This document shows, piece by piece, positions 17,111-25,609 of a stretch of DNA of 64,000 bases (its first letter is position 1; every line of letters begins with the position of its first letter). The DNA is from Azospirillum canadense. Lineage in GTDB: Bacteria; Pseudomonadota; Alphaproteobacteria; Azospirillales; Azospirillaceae. The notes under the pieces were generated by a model. That model searched no databases, was not told the origin of the DNA, and saw only the letters and a program-made list of their open reading frames with translations. The position numbers and the translations under genes were made by a program. The stretch lies in NCBI RefSeq assembly GCF_025961225.1, contig NZ_JAOQNG010000005.1, positions 310,001 through 374,000 of the forward strand. Direction: 5' to 3'.

Positions 17111-17647
17111 ATGTCGTTTGCGCAGCGCAAGATCATGATCAACCGGGCTCCCGTGCTAACGCTGTGGGCCGCGGTGGTCGCGGAACGGCTGGGCCTGGAT
17201 CGGGATGAGGCCCTCACCGTCGGCAAGGCTCTGTCGGGTCTCACAGCGCATGCCAAAGGTGTCCGGCTGGGAATCTATGAGCCGACACCAGAGACGGTGA
17301 GCGATAAACGCAAGGCGCTCCAGCATGGTGAGGAGATCCACATCGACCTCATGGGACGGTCGATCCCCGTCGTGTACACGAAGGACGGCCTGCGCGCGGT
17401 GCGCCAAGGCAAGCCTATCACGCCGGCGAGCGTGGACCGGTACTTGGCCAGCAAGTTCGGAGATGATCTGGAGGATGTGCGCCAAGCAATGACAGTGCTT
17501 GCCCACTCATTAGCAGCAGCGGATCTAGCCCGGCAGGCGTTCCGGCTGTACGAGGCGTTCCGGCCGGAAGTAAAGGCTGGCACTGCCGGGTGGGGTGCAG
17601 AGGGCGAGTTGAACTTGGCGAAGCTTGCTTTGGCCGACCGCTCCTAA
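17111..17647 (+). CDS. Conserved-looking hypothetical protein
   Basis: 178 residues (MSFAQRKIMINRAPVLTLWA...). The first half is helical (AAVVAERLGLDRDEALTVGK, then ALSGLTAHAKG). The middle holds a short beta part (HIDLMGRSIPVVYTKDGLRA), and the second half is again helical (LAHSLAAADLARQAFRLYEA). The composition and length fit a soluble cytoplasmic protein. The family could not be named. Downstream is transposon debris. Confidence 0.6.
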   Translation: MSFAQRKIMINRAPVLTLWAAVVAERLGLDRDEALTVGKALSGLTAHAKGVRLGIYEPTPETVSDKRKALQHGEEIHIDLMGRSIPVVYTKDGLRAVRQGKPITPASVDRYLASKFGDDLEDVRQAMTVLAHSLAAADLARQAFRLYEAFRPEVKAGTAGWGAEGELNLAKLALADRS

Positions 17648-17754
17648 GGAACGGCGCGCAGCCTGCATTGCCAACTTCAGAGCCACGGACAACAGCGCCG
17701 ACTCTTGACGGGACTGAGGTTCGACGGAGATGCAGCATGAGCATCTTCATCTTC

Positions 17755-18003
17755 GGCCGAACGCGGGGCGGTGGAGCGCCGGGTGGTCGAGCTGGAGCGT
17801 GAGAACGCCTGACTGCGCCGCGTGATGGCCGCCCTGCAGCGCCGTAAGGCGGTCACCGATGAGTCCAGCCAGCGGTTGTCGGCGCTATCGTGTCCGGCGT
17901 CCGCGTCCAGAGGAGCGACGCTGGCGCAGACCACCATGGCCGACCGGAGCAGGTCAGGGAAGAGCCCAGCATTGTGAACGTTTGCCACGGAGTGTGGGAA
18001 CAC
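17755..18003. pseudogene. Insertion sequence debris (IS66-like and IS5-like)
   Basis: Two short remnants. On the plus strand around 17770-17840 a frame reads VERRVVELERENA, stop, LRRVMAALQRR, like the leucine-zipper start of an IS66-type transposase. On the minus strand 17866-18003 reads SVANVHNAGLFPDLLRSAMV and AGHDSADNRWL, matching the intact IS5-type gene at 37490-38194 (AANVHDTKLFPELLRLAQVV, AGYDSADNRWL). Both are too short and broken to work. They mark a spot hit repeatedly by transposition. Confidence 0.65.
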
Positions 18004-18158
18004 GGCGTGCCCGTCCTGGACCGCTTAAGCCGCTAAGCCATGGTACTGATACAAGGTTTGCACGTCAGGATAAATCCTTCTCGCGGATGGCTCACAATTC
18101 CCATAAGTTCGGTTATGGAAAATACCTGAACAGGGCCTGGGGTAGGGGCCTTGCCGCC

Positions 18159-18593
18159 TCATAATGCCGCCTTGGTCTGTCGCTGTGTGCCGGGATTCTT
18201 CACCAGCGCCCGCAGATCCTCCGGCCGCATGCGGAGGTCGTCCAGCTTCATGACCGTCTCACCCGACGCCTTGCGCCGTCGCCGGTCCTGGAAATCGCGG
18301 CAGTTTTCGATGGTGCAGATGACGCGCTTGCGCACCTCCTCGTCCGGATCGCTGAGCAGCGACGCGGCGACATCGAGCATTGCGACGTTCTCGCAGGCCA
18401 CCACAGGATCGGCTGCCCCGCTGCTCTCCGCCTTGTCCAGCCAGGCCACAAGCCACGTCCTCAGACGGGGCCCGGCACCGGCCTGGCCGGACTTCAGCAG
18501 GGACGGATCGATGCCCAGCACGCGATACAGACGCGCTTTCGTCCCAAGCGGCGTTCCAAAATCAATGCGGTCCGGGAAAGTCGATTTCGGCAT
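18159..18593 (-). CDS. Hypothetical protein
   Basis: 144 residues (MPKSTFPDRIDFGTPLGTKA...). It is helical, with a repeat-like middle (LLSDPDEEVRKRVICTIENC) similar to one HEAT-type repeat, and a basic end (RRRRKASGETVMKLDDLRMR). It is transcribed away from the replication module, with a stacked pair of hairpins between the two. Function unknown. Interaction with nucleic acid or a protein partner is possible but not shown. Confidence 0.55.
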   Translation of the reverse strand: MPKSTFPDRIDFGTPLGTKARLYRVLGIDPSLLKSGQAGAGPRLRTWLVAWLDKAESSGAADPVVACENVAMLDVAASLLSDPDEEVRKRVICTIENCRDFQDRRRRKASGETVMKLDDLRMRPEDLRALVKNPGTQRQTKAAL

Positions 18594-18650
18594 GGCGCAC
18601 TCCTCTGTAGAGACTCCTCACCCTAACTCCCGCCAGCCGTAATCGTCAAG

Positions 18651-18712
18651 AAAGCGCCGTCGCTTTCCGTTGTCCCGGACCCCGCCTCCGACAAAAAGCG
18701 CCGTCGCTTTTT
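18651..18712. terminator. Two copies of an AAAGCG-type hairpin
   Basis: AAAGCG-CCGT-CGCTTT at 18651-18666 and AAAAAGCG-CCGT-CGCTTTTT at 18693-18712. Each is a palindromic stem with a 4-base loop and A/T tails on both sides, so each could stop transcription in either direction. Related copies occur near 24941 and 28364. Curiously, they lie upstream, not downstream, of the flanking divergent genes, so a regulatory role is also possible. Confidence 0.6.
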
Positions 18713-18936
18713 CTGCCCTGAACTCTCTGATTTTCCGCCATTTCCGGCCTCCACGTCCGGTGACACAGCGTGGCCTGCGACATTTTGGCACAACGAACCT
18801 CTGGACGCGGACGTTCCCGCCGTCCTAATAATGTCGCCATCCACTTTCGACACCGCCTGGCCACCACCCCGGCCGCCGTTGTCGCGTGTCAACGTCCAAC
18901 CCACTCCGCCCCCCTTTCACCTGGGAGCCCGCCACC

Positions 18937-19206
18937 ATGATTCCCGCCAGCGGCACTATTGCCAACCTCGCCGACCTGTCCCGGACCGGTCTTTTACGCC
19001 CCACACAGGCCAACTCCGTCGTGGACGCGGTGCGCATTGCGTTGAACACCACGGCCGCGCCGGACGACCTTCCGTTCGAAACGCTGCGCGAGGTCCCGCC
19101 AGCCGCGCTCCTTCGTGCCACGCGCATCGGCGCCGGCAGCCTCAAGATCCTCAACACCATCGCCGCCAACAACGGCTGGTCCATCGGCGACCGCACCACC
19201 GCATAA
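18937..19206 (+). CDS. Small protein with alpha-CTD-like helix-hairpin-helix
   Basis: 89 residues from the ATG at 18937, which has GGGAG upstream. The C-terminal part LLRATRIGAGSLKILNTIAA followed by NNGWSIG closely mimics the pattern of the RNA polymerase alpha-subunit C-terminal domain (LLRxxxIGxxSLxEI..ALxxxGLSLG), which uses HhH motifs to bind DNA. The N-terminal part (IANLADLSRTGLLRPTQANS) is helical. It lies just before the iteron origin, so a DNA-binding role in replication or its control is attractive but only inferred. Confidence 0.55.
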   Translation: MIPASGTIANLADLSRTGLLRPTQANSVVDAVRIALNTTAAPDDLPFETLREVPPAALLRATRIGAGSLKILNTIAANNGWSIGDRTTA

Positions 19207-19293
19207 TCGCTCCGCTGCGTTCAACGCGCCGCGCCGCCACCGTCCGCTGAGCCCCTCTCGGCTCCGCCATCTTGGGGGACCATGCCCATGAGC

Positions 19294-19667
19294 CTGCCCC
19301 AACGATCACCACAACGCTCCCGTCCTTACCCAAGCGCAGGGCCGGCCCCAGCCATGACCTGCTTCGCCGCGCCATCCACCGCCGCTTATGGCGACCGTTT
19401 GGGCAGGCGCGCAGCGTCGGTTGCGCGTCACCCCCACCGTCATCCACGGTCGCCGTGTGGTCGCGACCTGCCCCAACGATCACCACAAGGCGCCGCACCC
19501 CATCGCCGATCCGGCGCAGCCACCTGCCCCAACGATCACCATAAACGTCGCCCTTCCGTCCCGCGCGTCAACGCGTCCGGCGTTCTGGTGATCGACGGGG
19601 CGGGGGCCTCGGCGTTATGGCGATCGTTGGGGCAGTTCCGCCCTGCTTATGGCGACCGTTGGGGAAA
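19294..19667. repeat. Iteron array, probable plasmid replication origin
   Basis: Six good copies and one degenerate copy of a 21-bp unit. Written as TTATGGYGATCGTTGGGGCAG, the minus-sense copies lie at 19386-19406, 19615-19635 and 19647-19667; plus-sense copies (CTGCCCCAACGATCACCA...) lie at 19294-19314, 19468-19488 and 19524-19544; a weak copy lies at about 19586-19603. No gene overlaps the array, and repA begins 90 bases downstream. Iterons next to an initiator gene are the standard binding sites for a plasmid Rep protein. The use of both orientations is less usual. Confidence 0.85.
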
Positions 19668-19683
19668 ATTTCTGCAGCGGCCC

Positions 19684-19736
19684 TGGTCACGCCATCAAGA
19701 TTCGGCGTGACCACCCGTCCCTCCTTCCTATACTGA
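19684..19736 (+). promoter_or_regulatory. repA promoter/operator region
   Basis: A perfect 10-bp inverted repeat (TGGTCACGCC at 19684-19693, GGCGTGACCA at 19704-19713) is followed about 17 bases later by TATACT, a good -10 element, and then by CCAGGAGG and the repA ATG at 19758. The inverted repeat falls where the -35 region would be, so a protein bound there would block transcription. Autorepression by RepA or by the small upstream protein is possible. The repeat does not resemble the iteron. Confidence 0.6.
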
Positions 19737-19757
19737 CGCCGACGACCAGGAGGCCCC

Positions 19758-20912
19758 ATGCGCCAAACCCAGCAGTACGCGTTGCAACTCGGTCTGCCGT
19801 TCGACGTCTTTCCGATGTCCAGTGCGCCGCCGTGCCCGCTGCCGCCCGCCGCGCCGGCCCCGGCGTCCATTGTCCCGCCGTCCGCCGCCGCCCCGGCGGA
19901 CGCCTACGACTTCATGTTCAACCACGTCAGCTTTTGCCACTCGGCGTTCCCGCAAGGCAAACCCGGCGACGAATTCCGGCAGATCAATCGGCGCAACGGC
20001 AAGTTCGCCATGACGATCACCCCCGTCTCCATCGCCCTGCCGGGCGAGGACAACGCCATTGTCCGCTTCGGCGTGCCGTACGGCGCCAAACCGCGGCTTC
20101 TGACGGCGTGGGTCGTCACCCAGCTGCTTGACCCCGCCCGCGGCGGCGACGACAACCTGCTCGAACTCGGGCCCATCCGCGACTTCTTCACCGCGCTCGG
20201 CACGTCCTGGTCCGGCCAAGCGCTCCAGCGCACCAAGGACCAACTGCTGCGCCTTGCCTATACGCGCATGACGATGGTCAACGAAGGCGCCACGGCTGAC
20301 GCCGTGATGGACGTTTCGCTGTTTGATGCCACGCTGCTGCCGCCCGGTACCTTGCGCGCCTACCGCGACGGCCGCTTTGCCGACATCCAGTGGCCGCAGG
20401 TTTTGGGCGTTAACGCGAAGATGGCCGCCACCTTCCGTCGCCACGCCGTGCCGATCCCGACCCAACGCCTGAGCAAGGTCGCCGAGAACCCCATGGCAAC
20501 AGATCTCTTTCTCTACATGTGCTACCGTCTGCCGTTCCTTAAGGACGACGAACACCTGCCGATCAAGGTGTTGGCCCGCCGGTTCGGCGACGGCATCGCA
20601 CCGAGCAAGTTCAGGGCGAAGTTCATGGCGTCTCTGCGGGCGGCCCGCGACGCCTACCCCGAAGCCGACATTGAGGTCACGGATGAGGGACTGACCCTCC
20701 GCCGCTCCGATCCCGCCGCTCTGCGCCAAGCCTTTGTGCAGGTTCCGCCCAGCATGGACATCACAGCCGCGCCCAAGCAGCGCCGCCGTTCGGTGCGCCG
20801 TTTCCTCAACGCTCCGCAGGTCGGGGCGCTCCCGTCGGCCTCGCCATTCCCCGCTGCCCTCGCCGCGGCGGTCGCGGGCCCCACCCACCCAGGACATCAG
20901 CCCATGCCGTAG
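19758..20912 (+). CDS. repA: Plasmid replication initiator RepA
   Basis: 384 residues with ribosome site CCAGGAGGCCCC before the ATG. After a Pro-rich N-terminus it has FMFNHVSFCHSAFPQ, RFGVPYGAKPRLLTAWVVTQ, LGPIRDFFTALGTSWSGQAL and LRLAYTRMTM, the run seen in the plasmid-encoded RepA family of alphaproteobacterial plasmids. The C-terminal half has a winged-helix-like part (LKDDEHLPIKVLARRFGDGI) expected to bind iterons. It lies 90 bases after the iteron array. The C-terminal 60 residues are Ala/Pro rich and probably disordered. Together these define the replicon. Confidence 0.88.
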   Translation: MRQTQQYALQLGLPFDVFPMSSAPPCPLPPAAPAPASIVPPSAAAPADAYDFMFNHVSFCHSAFPQGKPGDEFRQINRRNGKFAMTITPVSIALPGEDNAIVRFGVPYGAKPRLLTAWVVTQLLDPARGGDDNLLELGPIRDFFTALGTSWSGQALQRTKDQLLRLAYTRMTMVNEGATADAVMDVSLFDATLLPPGTLRAYRDGRFADIQWPQVLGVNAKMAATFRRHAVPIPTQRLSKVAENPMATDLFLYMCYRLPFLKDDEHLPIKVLARRFGDGIAPSKFRAKFMASLRAARDAYPEADIEVTDEGLTLRRSDPAALRQAFVQVPPSMDITAAPKQRRRSVRRFLNAPQVGALPSASPFPAALAAAVAGPTHPGHQPMP

Positions 20913-20925
20913 CCCAAAAACGCGA

Positions 20926-20955
20926 AAGTCCGGACCGCGCGAACGATCCGGACTT
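20926..20955 (+). terminator. Hairpin after repA
   Basis: AAGTCCGGA (20926-20934) and TCCGGACTT (20947-20955) form a perfect stem 14 bases after the repA stop. There is no T-run, so it may be a terminator of modest strength or an mRNA-stabilising hairpin. Confidence 0.55.
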
Positions 20956-21040
20956 CCAGAGCCCCAGGCCGGGTGCCAACCACGACCCTCATGCACGTGG
21001 GACAATACGCTCGGTCTCTCCGCAACGCAAGCCCCGCCAA

Positions 21041-21059
21041 CCGAAAAACCTGTTTTCGG
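21041..21059 (+). terminator. Second hairpin between repA and the HTH gene
   Basis: CCGAAAA-ACCTG-TTTTCGG forms a 7-bp stem-loop. It is located between the two replication-type genes and could terminate repA transcripts. Confidence 0.5.
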
Positions 21060-21160
21060 CTTACTGAGGCTTGTCCGCGGCGTACGCCCCCGGCCCGACC
21101 ACCCGCCAAGTGGATCGACCAGGATCACTGCGCGCGCCGCCCGATCCGGAAGCCATCCGC

Positions 21161-22372
21161 ATGCCCACCTTTTTGTCCCCTCAGGTCCCGGCCGCCGCAG
21201 GCACACCGCCGCGGTCCGCCTGCCAGGCACACGCCGGCCACCACGCAACCACCGTCCCGGCCTCAACCAGCAGACCGCCGCGGCGTCGTAAACCCTCGCG
21301 CCTTCTCGCCCTAGCCTCCACTCTGGCGTATCTGCTCGACCATCCTGACCTCGGCGCCGACGAGATCGCCGTCTTCGTCGCACTCGCCCGCTACAGCGAC
21401 GACCGCGGCGCCTGTCACCCCAGCCAGTCCACCATCGCCAGACACCTGCGCCGCAGCCGTCCCTGGGTCAACGCGCGCCTCAAAATCCTCGCGGACCTGG
21501 GCCTGCTGGAAAAGCACCGCCATCACCTCCCGAAGGGCGGGGAGACCAGCTGCCGCTACCACCTGCCGACGCTCGACGTGGTCAACCACACCGCGGCCGC
21601 CGTCCTGCTGGACCGCTCGCCGTCGCCCCCCATGCCCCGCGGTCTGCGTACGGACACCCCCTGTCCGTCCAGCGTCACCATGAACCTGGATTCACTCCAA
21701 CAAAAAGACCCTCCTCTCTTCGCCTGGGCGGGCGCGAGAGCGGAGCAGCACAGCGGGATCGATGATCATGAACCGATGACCGCCCAGCCTGGGCCAACCG
21801 CCGAACCGCCCACCGCTTCGAGTGAACGGCCCACGGCCCACCGTGGCACCCTCCCGCCGGAGCATTCCGACGGCTCGGCGCCCCGCGCCCCCCACGCCGA
21901 CCGCGCGCTGGGCACCGTGGCCACCGCTTCGTCCACGCCTTCGGACGCCGCCGTTCCCGTCACAACCACGCCGCCCAGCGCTTGGCATCCGTCGGCCGAC
22001 GACCTGTCCTGGGCCGCCGAGCACCGCCCCGACATCGACTCCGTCGCGTTCACCCGGAAGTTTCTCGCCAAGCAGGCTATCCTCGCTCCGGACGCCCGCG
22101 ACCTCGCGAAACGCTGGCGCCTCTGGCTGGTCGAGGAGCGCGCAACGCCACGCCCGTGTCCACGCCCGACCGCGGCGACCGCCCGCCGGACCGCGGCGTT
22201 GCCCGCGGCTCCGACGCGCCCCGCCTTCCCATACCGTGCCCCTTCGGCGGCTCTGGCCACAGCTCCAGACGCGCTCCCCGCCCCCAACCCCGACTCCATC
22301 GCGCGGGCGGCCAGGATTGCCGCCCTGATTGCCACCCGTCTCACGTCCGCCATCCCCGGAGCCCACGCATGA
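21161..22372 (+). CDS. Winged-helix (HTH_36-type) replication-associated protein
   Basis: 403 residues from the ATG at 21161 (upstream codons in this frame look non-coding). Residues ~45-120 form a helix-turn-helix: SRLLALASTLAYLLDHPDLG, DEIAVFVALARYSDDRGACH, PSQSTIARHLRRSRPWVNAR, LKILADLGLLEKHR. This is the HTH_36 pattern used in many plasmid and phage replication initiators and primosome proteins. A long Pro/Ala/Thr-rich linker leads to a C-terminal helical patch (DDLSWAAEHRPDIDSVAFTR, ALIATRLTSAIPG). It shares an ATGA overlap with the next gene. It probably assists RepA or loads helicase. The exact role is inferred from position. Confidence 0.72.
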   Translation: MPTFLSPQVPAAAGTPPRSACQAHAGHHATTVPASTSRPPRRRKPSRLLALASTLAYLLDHPDLGADEIAVFVALARYSDDRGACHPSQSTIARHLRRSRPWVNARLKILADLGLLEKHRHHLPKGGETSCRYHLPTLDVVNHTAAAVLLDRSPSPPMPRGLRTDTPCPSSVTMNLDSLQQKDPPLFAWAGARAEQHSGIDDHEPMTAQPGPTAEPPTASSERPTAHRGTLPPEHSDGSAPRAPHADRALGTVATASSTPSDAAVPVTTTPPSAWHPSADDLSWAAEHRPDIDSVAFTRKFLAKQAILAPDARDLAKRWRLWLVEERATPRPCPRPTAATARRTAALPAAPTRPAFPYRAPSAALATAPDALPAPNPDSIARAARIAALIATRLTSAIPGAHA

Positions 22373-22959
22373 CCGCGGCCATCCTCCGTCTCCACACCGC
22401 CCCTGCGACGTCCGGCCACACACCGAACGCCGCCGAGTCCGCCGATGTCGCCGCTCAGGCCACACGAATCGTCCTCGACCTCATCCTGTTCGCCGAACGC
22501 CACGCCCTGCCGACACCGTCCGACGAGGCTCTGCTCATCGACGGCGAAGTCATCGCCCGCTGGCCCGCCGACCTTTGGTGCAAGGCCTATCGCAGGCTTT
22601 GGGAAACCTGGGCTTATCGTCGCATGCCGACGGCCGGCGACTTCTGCGCCGTCATCGACACCGATCTCGCTGGACCGCACGTGTCACCGGCGCCCGCCTC
22701 CGGCACCGCGCTCCCGTCGTCGTCGGCCCATGCTTCAATCGCCTCACCCGGTCGACCGGCCCCGTTGAGGCCTCCCAAGACCGTCGACGACTGCATCGCC
22801 ACCCTCCGCGCCGCCGGGATCGGCACCATCACCACCTGGAAGAACCGCGCTCGCAGCCGCGACCCGAACCTCACCCGCGAGGACCTCGCCGACATGACCC
22901 GCTGGGTGCCCACCATCGCCGACCTCCTCACAACCATCGGGCTGCATGGCTCCCCCTGA
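22369..22959 (+). CDS. Hypothetical protein coupled to the HTH protein
   Basis: 196 residues starting in an ATGA overlap with the previous stop. It contains IVLDLILFAERHALPTPSDE, WCKAYRRLWETWAYRRMPTA and, near the end, TRWVPTIADLLTTIG. Residues 100-140 are a Pro/Ala/Ser linker. The WETWAYRRMPTAGDFC stretch recalls small replication-assisting proteins in which helicase-loader domains end with such a motif, but this is not firm. Translational coupling to a replication-type gene suggests a shared role. Confidence 0.55.
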   Translation: MTAAILRLHTAPATSGHTPNAAESADVAAQATRIVLDLILFAERHALPTPSDEALLIDGEVIARWPADLWCKAYRRLWETWAYRRMPTAGDFCAVIDTDLAGPHVSPAPASGTALPSSSAHASIASPGRPAPLRPPKTVDDCIATLRAAGIGTITTWKNRARSRDPNLTREDLADMTRWVPTIADLLTTIGLHGSP

Positions 22960-23023
22960 CCGCCCTCCCGGGCCGAGGCCCGCTGTGATAATTTGCCCCG
23001 CCATCCAACTCTGGAACGCCGCT

Positions 23024-23629
23024 ATGCCTCTTCCCTCCCGCCGGTCCACTCTCTTCACTCGCGTCCGCCTGGGCGACGCTCCGGCGCGCCTTCTGGCCAT
23101 ACTCGGCGCGATCCTGCTGCTGGCCGCCACCCCTGCCGCCGGCAAGACGAAGCCGTCTCTGGCATCAACGCCGCAAACACCCCCGCGTGGCCCGGCTCAC
23201 GCCACCTCCGCCTGGCGCGGCGGCCCGGTCCCCGGGGGCGACGCGAAGACCGCCTACTGCGCGGTGGAAGCAGAGTTCAGCAACGGCATCACGCTGTCCG
23301 TAGCCCGCTCCCGCGCCGGCGCCGTCACGATGGCCATGCTGATCCCGAACCTACGCTCCTCCGGCGCCGGCTCGTGGTCGGTCACCGTCACGCTGGACAA
23401 TTCCAACGGCGATGTCGTGACGGAACTGAAAGCGAGTGTCGTCGACGCTTCCGCCGGCGGAACCATCGTGGCCATTCCTCTCGACACCATCGCCGAGCCC
23501 CAAACCCGTCTGTCCGCCGCCAAGACGCTGACGATCGACTCCGCCACCGACCGCGCCGCGTTCACCCTGCCGTCCGGCACGGCCCAGGCGCTGACGCAAC
23601 TGACCGCGTGCACCGCGACGATGTCCTGA
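23024..23629 (+). CDS. Exported protein of unknown function
   Basis: 201 residues if started at the ATG at 23024, which gives a basic N-terminus followed by ARLLAILGAILLLAATPAAG, a clear signal peptide. The mature part has a single early Cys (KTAYCAVEAEFSNGITLSVA) and a beta-rich body (AGSWSVTVTLDNSNGDVVTE) that ends with another Cys (LTACTATMS), so one disulfide is likely. A small periplasmic beta-sandwich is the best guess. No family was recognised. Confidence 0.6.
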   Translation: MPLPSRRSTLFTRVRLGDAPARLLAILGAILLLAATPAAGKTKPSLASTPQTPPRGPAHATSAWRGGPVPGGDAKTAYCAVEAEFSNGITLSVARSRAGAVTMAMLIPNLRSSGAGSWSVTVTLDNSNGDVVTELKASVVDASAGGTIVAIPLDTIAEPQTRLSAAKTLTIDSATDRAAFTLPSGTAQALTQLTACTATMS

Positions 23630-23820
23630 CGCATCCCCCGGCGTAGCCCCGCACCGGTCCTCGGCCCGACGCCTATGCCCGCACAGCATGACGCCAGGCC
23701 CAAGCCGCGATTGCCCGCCACTGAAAATGGGCGTAGTCATCTCATGCACAGCCGACGCGCCCAGCGCCCTTACACCGCCGGCCGGTCGCTCCATCAGGAC
23801 CATCACCGCTGGAGTCCTTT

Positions 23821-24174
23821 ATGCAAAGCTCCCTCTCTCCGAATGGCGGTTGCGTGATCTGGTTCCGTCGGAAGAACACCATGCCGGAAACCTTCGGCTT
23901 GGACGCGGCGGTGGTTGCCAGCGGATTGACCGGGCTCTCCGCGGACGCGGTCATTACCGGTTTGACGTTCGCTCCGGACGGTGCCGTGCATGGTTTGGTG
24001 CTGAAAGAAAGCCCATCCAAGGTCGAGGCGATCGCCTTGAATTTACGGGAACGCGCCGCACGGCACGGCGTTGCGGCCATGATCCGCCCGTGGCCGGACG
24101 ATGCACGCGCCTCGGCTTTGTCCGCGGGTGCCGAGCGCCTTACCCAAGCCCACCAGGACATGCCGCCATGCTGA
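23821..24174 (+). CDS. Hypothetical protein
   Basis: 117 residues from the ATG at 23821, which has GGAG six bases upstream; an ATG at 23881 (MPETFGLDAAVVASGLTGLS) would also fit, with GGAAG before it. The sequence AVITGLTFAPDGAVHGLVLK, then VEAIALNLRERAARHGVAAM gives beta-hairpin and helix elements. The start of the next gene overlaps its stop (ATGCTGA). Not recognised. Confidence 0.5.
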   Translation: MQSSLSPNGGCVIWFRRKNTMPETFGLDAAVVASGLTGLSADAVITGLTFAPDGAVHGLVLKESPSKVEAIALNLRERAARHGVAAMIRPWPDDARASALSAGAERLTQAHQDMPPC

Positions 24175-24920
24175 CCACCTTAGCCACCACCGCGGCCGTC
24201 ACGCTGGCCCCCGCGGCCCGTTTTCCGCTTCTCTGCCCCGTCTGCAATGCGACGGCCGCGGCGCTCTTCACCGGCCGCCGCCTGTCCGAGTCTGCGGCTC
24301 ACCCTCTCTCCACCGATACGGTCTGGATCCCGAGCCCGTTCCCGCTCGACGGCGCCCCGCTCCCGCCGGCCGGGTTCCCGTCGGGCGCCCGGCATGAGAC
24401 GACGGCGCATTTCGGCGCCTGCCCCGCCTGCCAAGCTCCTCTTCTGACCCTGTCCCTTTCCATCGCCAGCACCCCGACGCCGCTCGTACACGGCCAGTTC
24501 GTCCACGATGACCTGTTCCTCGGCATCGCGCCCCGGGGCAACAGCAGCCGTACCCTGGCTGCCCGGCCGAGCCTCTTTGCGGTCCACACCACCGCACACG
24601 CCGCCCCGCACGCTTGGGCCATGCTCCGCGAGCACTACGTTCCGCTTCCCGCTGGCCAGCCTGTCACCCCCATCCCGTCCCTCGCGTCCAACCACGCACT
24701 GGCGGTGGATCAGCACATCCTTGCGCCCGTTTCCATCACCGCCGATGCCCTCGCAATCCTGCGCGGTCCAGGCGGCCTGGCCATCCAGCACTGCAGCCTT
24801 CAGTTTTGGGGTCCGTTGCTCGCCACGCTTCACGCCGTTGCCCCGCTCGTCGCTCCTCTAGCTGACAGGGACGCCGACACGCACGGCGTCGGCCTAACTC
24901 CGGCCGCGCATGCCGCCTGA
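24168..24920 (+). CDS. Zinc-ribbon containing hypothetical protein
   Basis: 250 residues starting inside the end of the previous gene. Two CxxC pairs, LLCPVCNATAAALF near residue 23 and FGACPACQAPLL near residue 86, can form one zinc site. The remaining part is beta-rich with conserved-looking aromatic residues (LQFWGPLLATLHAVAP). No helicase, nuclease or transmembrane signal. The Cys-rich N-terminal part is typical of nucleic-acid or protein-interaction modules. Function unknown. Confidence 0.55.
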   Translation: MLTTLATTAAVTLAPAARFPLLCPVCNATAAALFTGRRLSESAAHPLSTDTVWIPSPFPLDGAPLPPAGFPSGARHETTAHFGACPACQAPLLTLSLSIASTPTPLVHGQFVHDDLFLGIAPRGNSSRTLAARPSLFAVHTTAHAAPHAWAMLREHYVPLPAGQPVTPIPSLASNHALAVDQHILAPVSITADALAILRGPGGLAIQHCSLQFWGPLLATLHAVAPLVAPLADRDADTHGVGLTPAAHAA

Positions 24921-24940
24921 CCCGGAGTTTTGCCGACGGC

Positions 24941-24953
24941 GCCGTCGCTTTTT
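24941..24953 (+). terminator. Partial AAAGCG-type hairpin
   Basis: GCCGTCGCTTTTT just after the stop at 24920 is identical to one arm of the hairpins at 18693 and 28364. The left arm here is GACGGC instead, which still pairs with GCCGTC. A short T-run follows, so it may work as a terminator. Confidence 0.4.
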
Positions 24954-24979
24954 CAACCACATGCCCCGGCCGCATCGCC

Positions 24980-25609
24980 ATGACCAGCCCTGCCCCCACA
25001 CCACCCCGTGCCCACCAGCCAGATCTGGCGGCCGTAGTCGACGCCCTGCGCGAGCACGACGTCTGGGTGCACAGCGAGTGCCGGCAGGGTGTTCGCCTCG
25101 ACTGGCACGGGCTCGACCTCAGTCATCTGTCCGATGTCCTGATTGGCCGGACGCTGGTGATGATGCTCGCTCGGTGCTCGATCCTCACGGGCACGCGCCT
25201 TGACCACGCGCTCCTGCACGGCGCTGACCTTTCTTACGCCGACTTGCGCGCGGGCCGCTTACCCGGGGCTCGCCTGCTGGGAGCCCGTCTGACCGCGGCG
25301 TGTCTGAGCGGGGCCGATCTCCGCGGGGCCCGCTGCGCGCCGCTTGTGATTCATCCCGGCCGCACATTCTGCACCGATTTGTCGGGCGCGCTTCTCCGTA
25401 CGGCCGACCTTCGCGACGCCGACCTCCGTGACGCGAATCTGACGGGCGCCGACTTGCGCGGCGCCGACCTGCGGGGGGCCAATCTTGCAGGGGCCATCCT
25501 GACCGACACCCGCCTCGACAACGCCCTCCTCGACGATCCTCCCAACCGCCGACACCGCCCACGGCCGTTCGCGCCAGGCTTGGGCACACCTGTGAAGCCG
25601 CGATCATGA
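24980..25609 (+). CDS. Pentapeptide repeat protein
   Basis: 209 residues. An N-terminal ~55-residue non-repeat part (VVDALREHDVWVHSECRQGV) is followed by many A(D/N)LxG-type pentapeptides, clearest at LSGADLRGARCA and at LRDADLRDANLTGADLRGAD. These form a right-handed quadrilateral beta helix. Related small pentapeptide proteins can mimic DNA and protect gyrase, but no such role is shown here. It overlaps the next gene by four bases (ATGA), linking it to the putative clamp-like protein. Confidence 0.85.
   Translation: MTSPAPTPPRAHQPDLAAVVDALREHDVWVHSECRQGVRLDWHGLDLSHLSDVLIGRTLVMMLARCSILTGTRLDHALLHGADLSYADLRAGRLPGARLLGARLTAACLSGADLRGARCAPLVIHPGRTFCTDLSGALLRTADLRDADLRDANLTGADLRGADLRGANLAGAILTDTRLDNALLDDPPNRRHRPRPFAPGLGTPVKPRS

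Noticed and set aside
19294..19667. CRISPR array or tandem repeat gene
   Set aside because: The 21-bp units are in both orientations with irregular gaps and lie beside repA, which fits iterons.
19728..21383. 551-codon minus-strand frame across repA
   Set aside because: Lies opposite RepA and the start of the HTH gene; no motif, Arg/Gly-rich.
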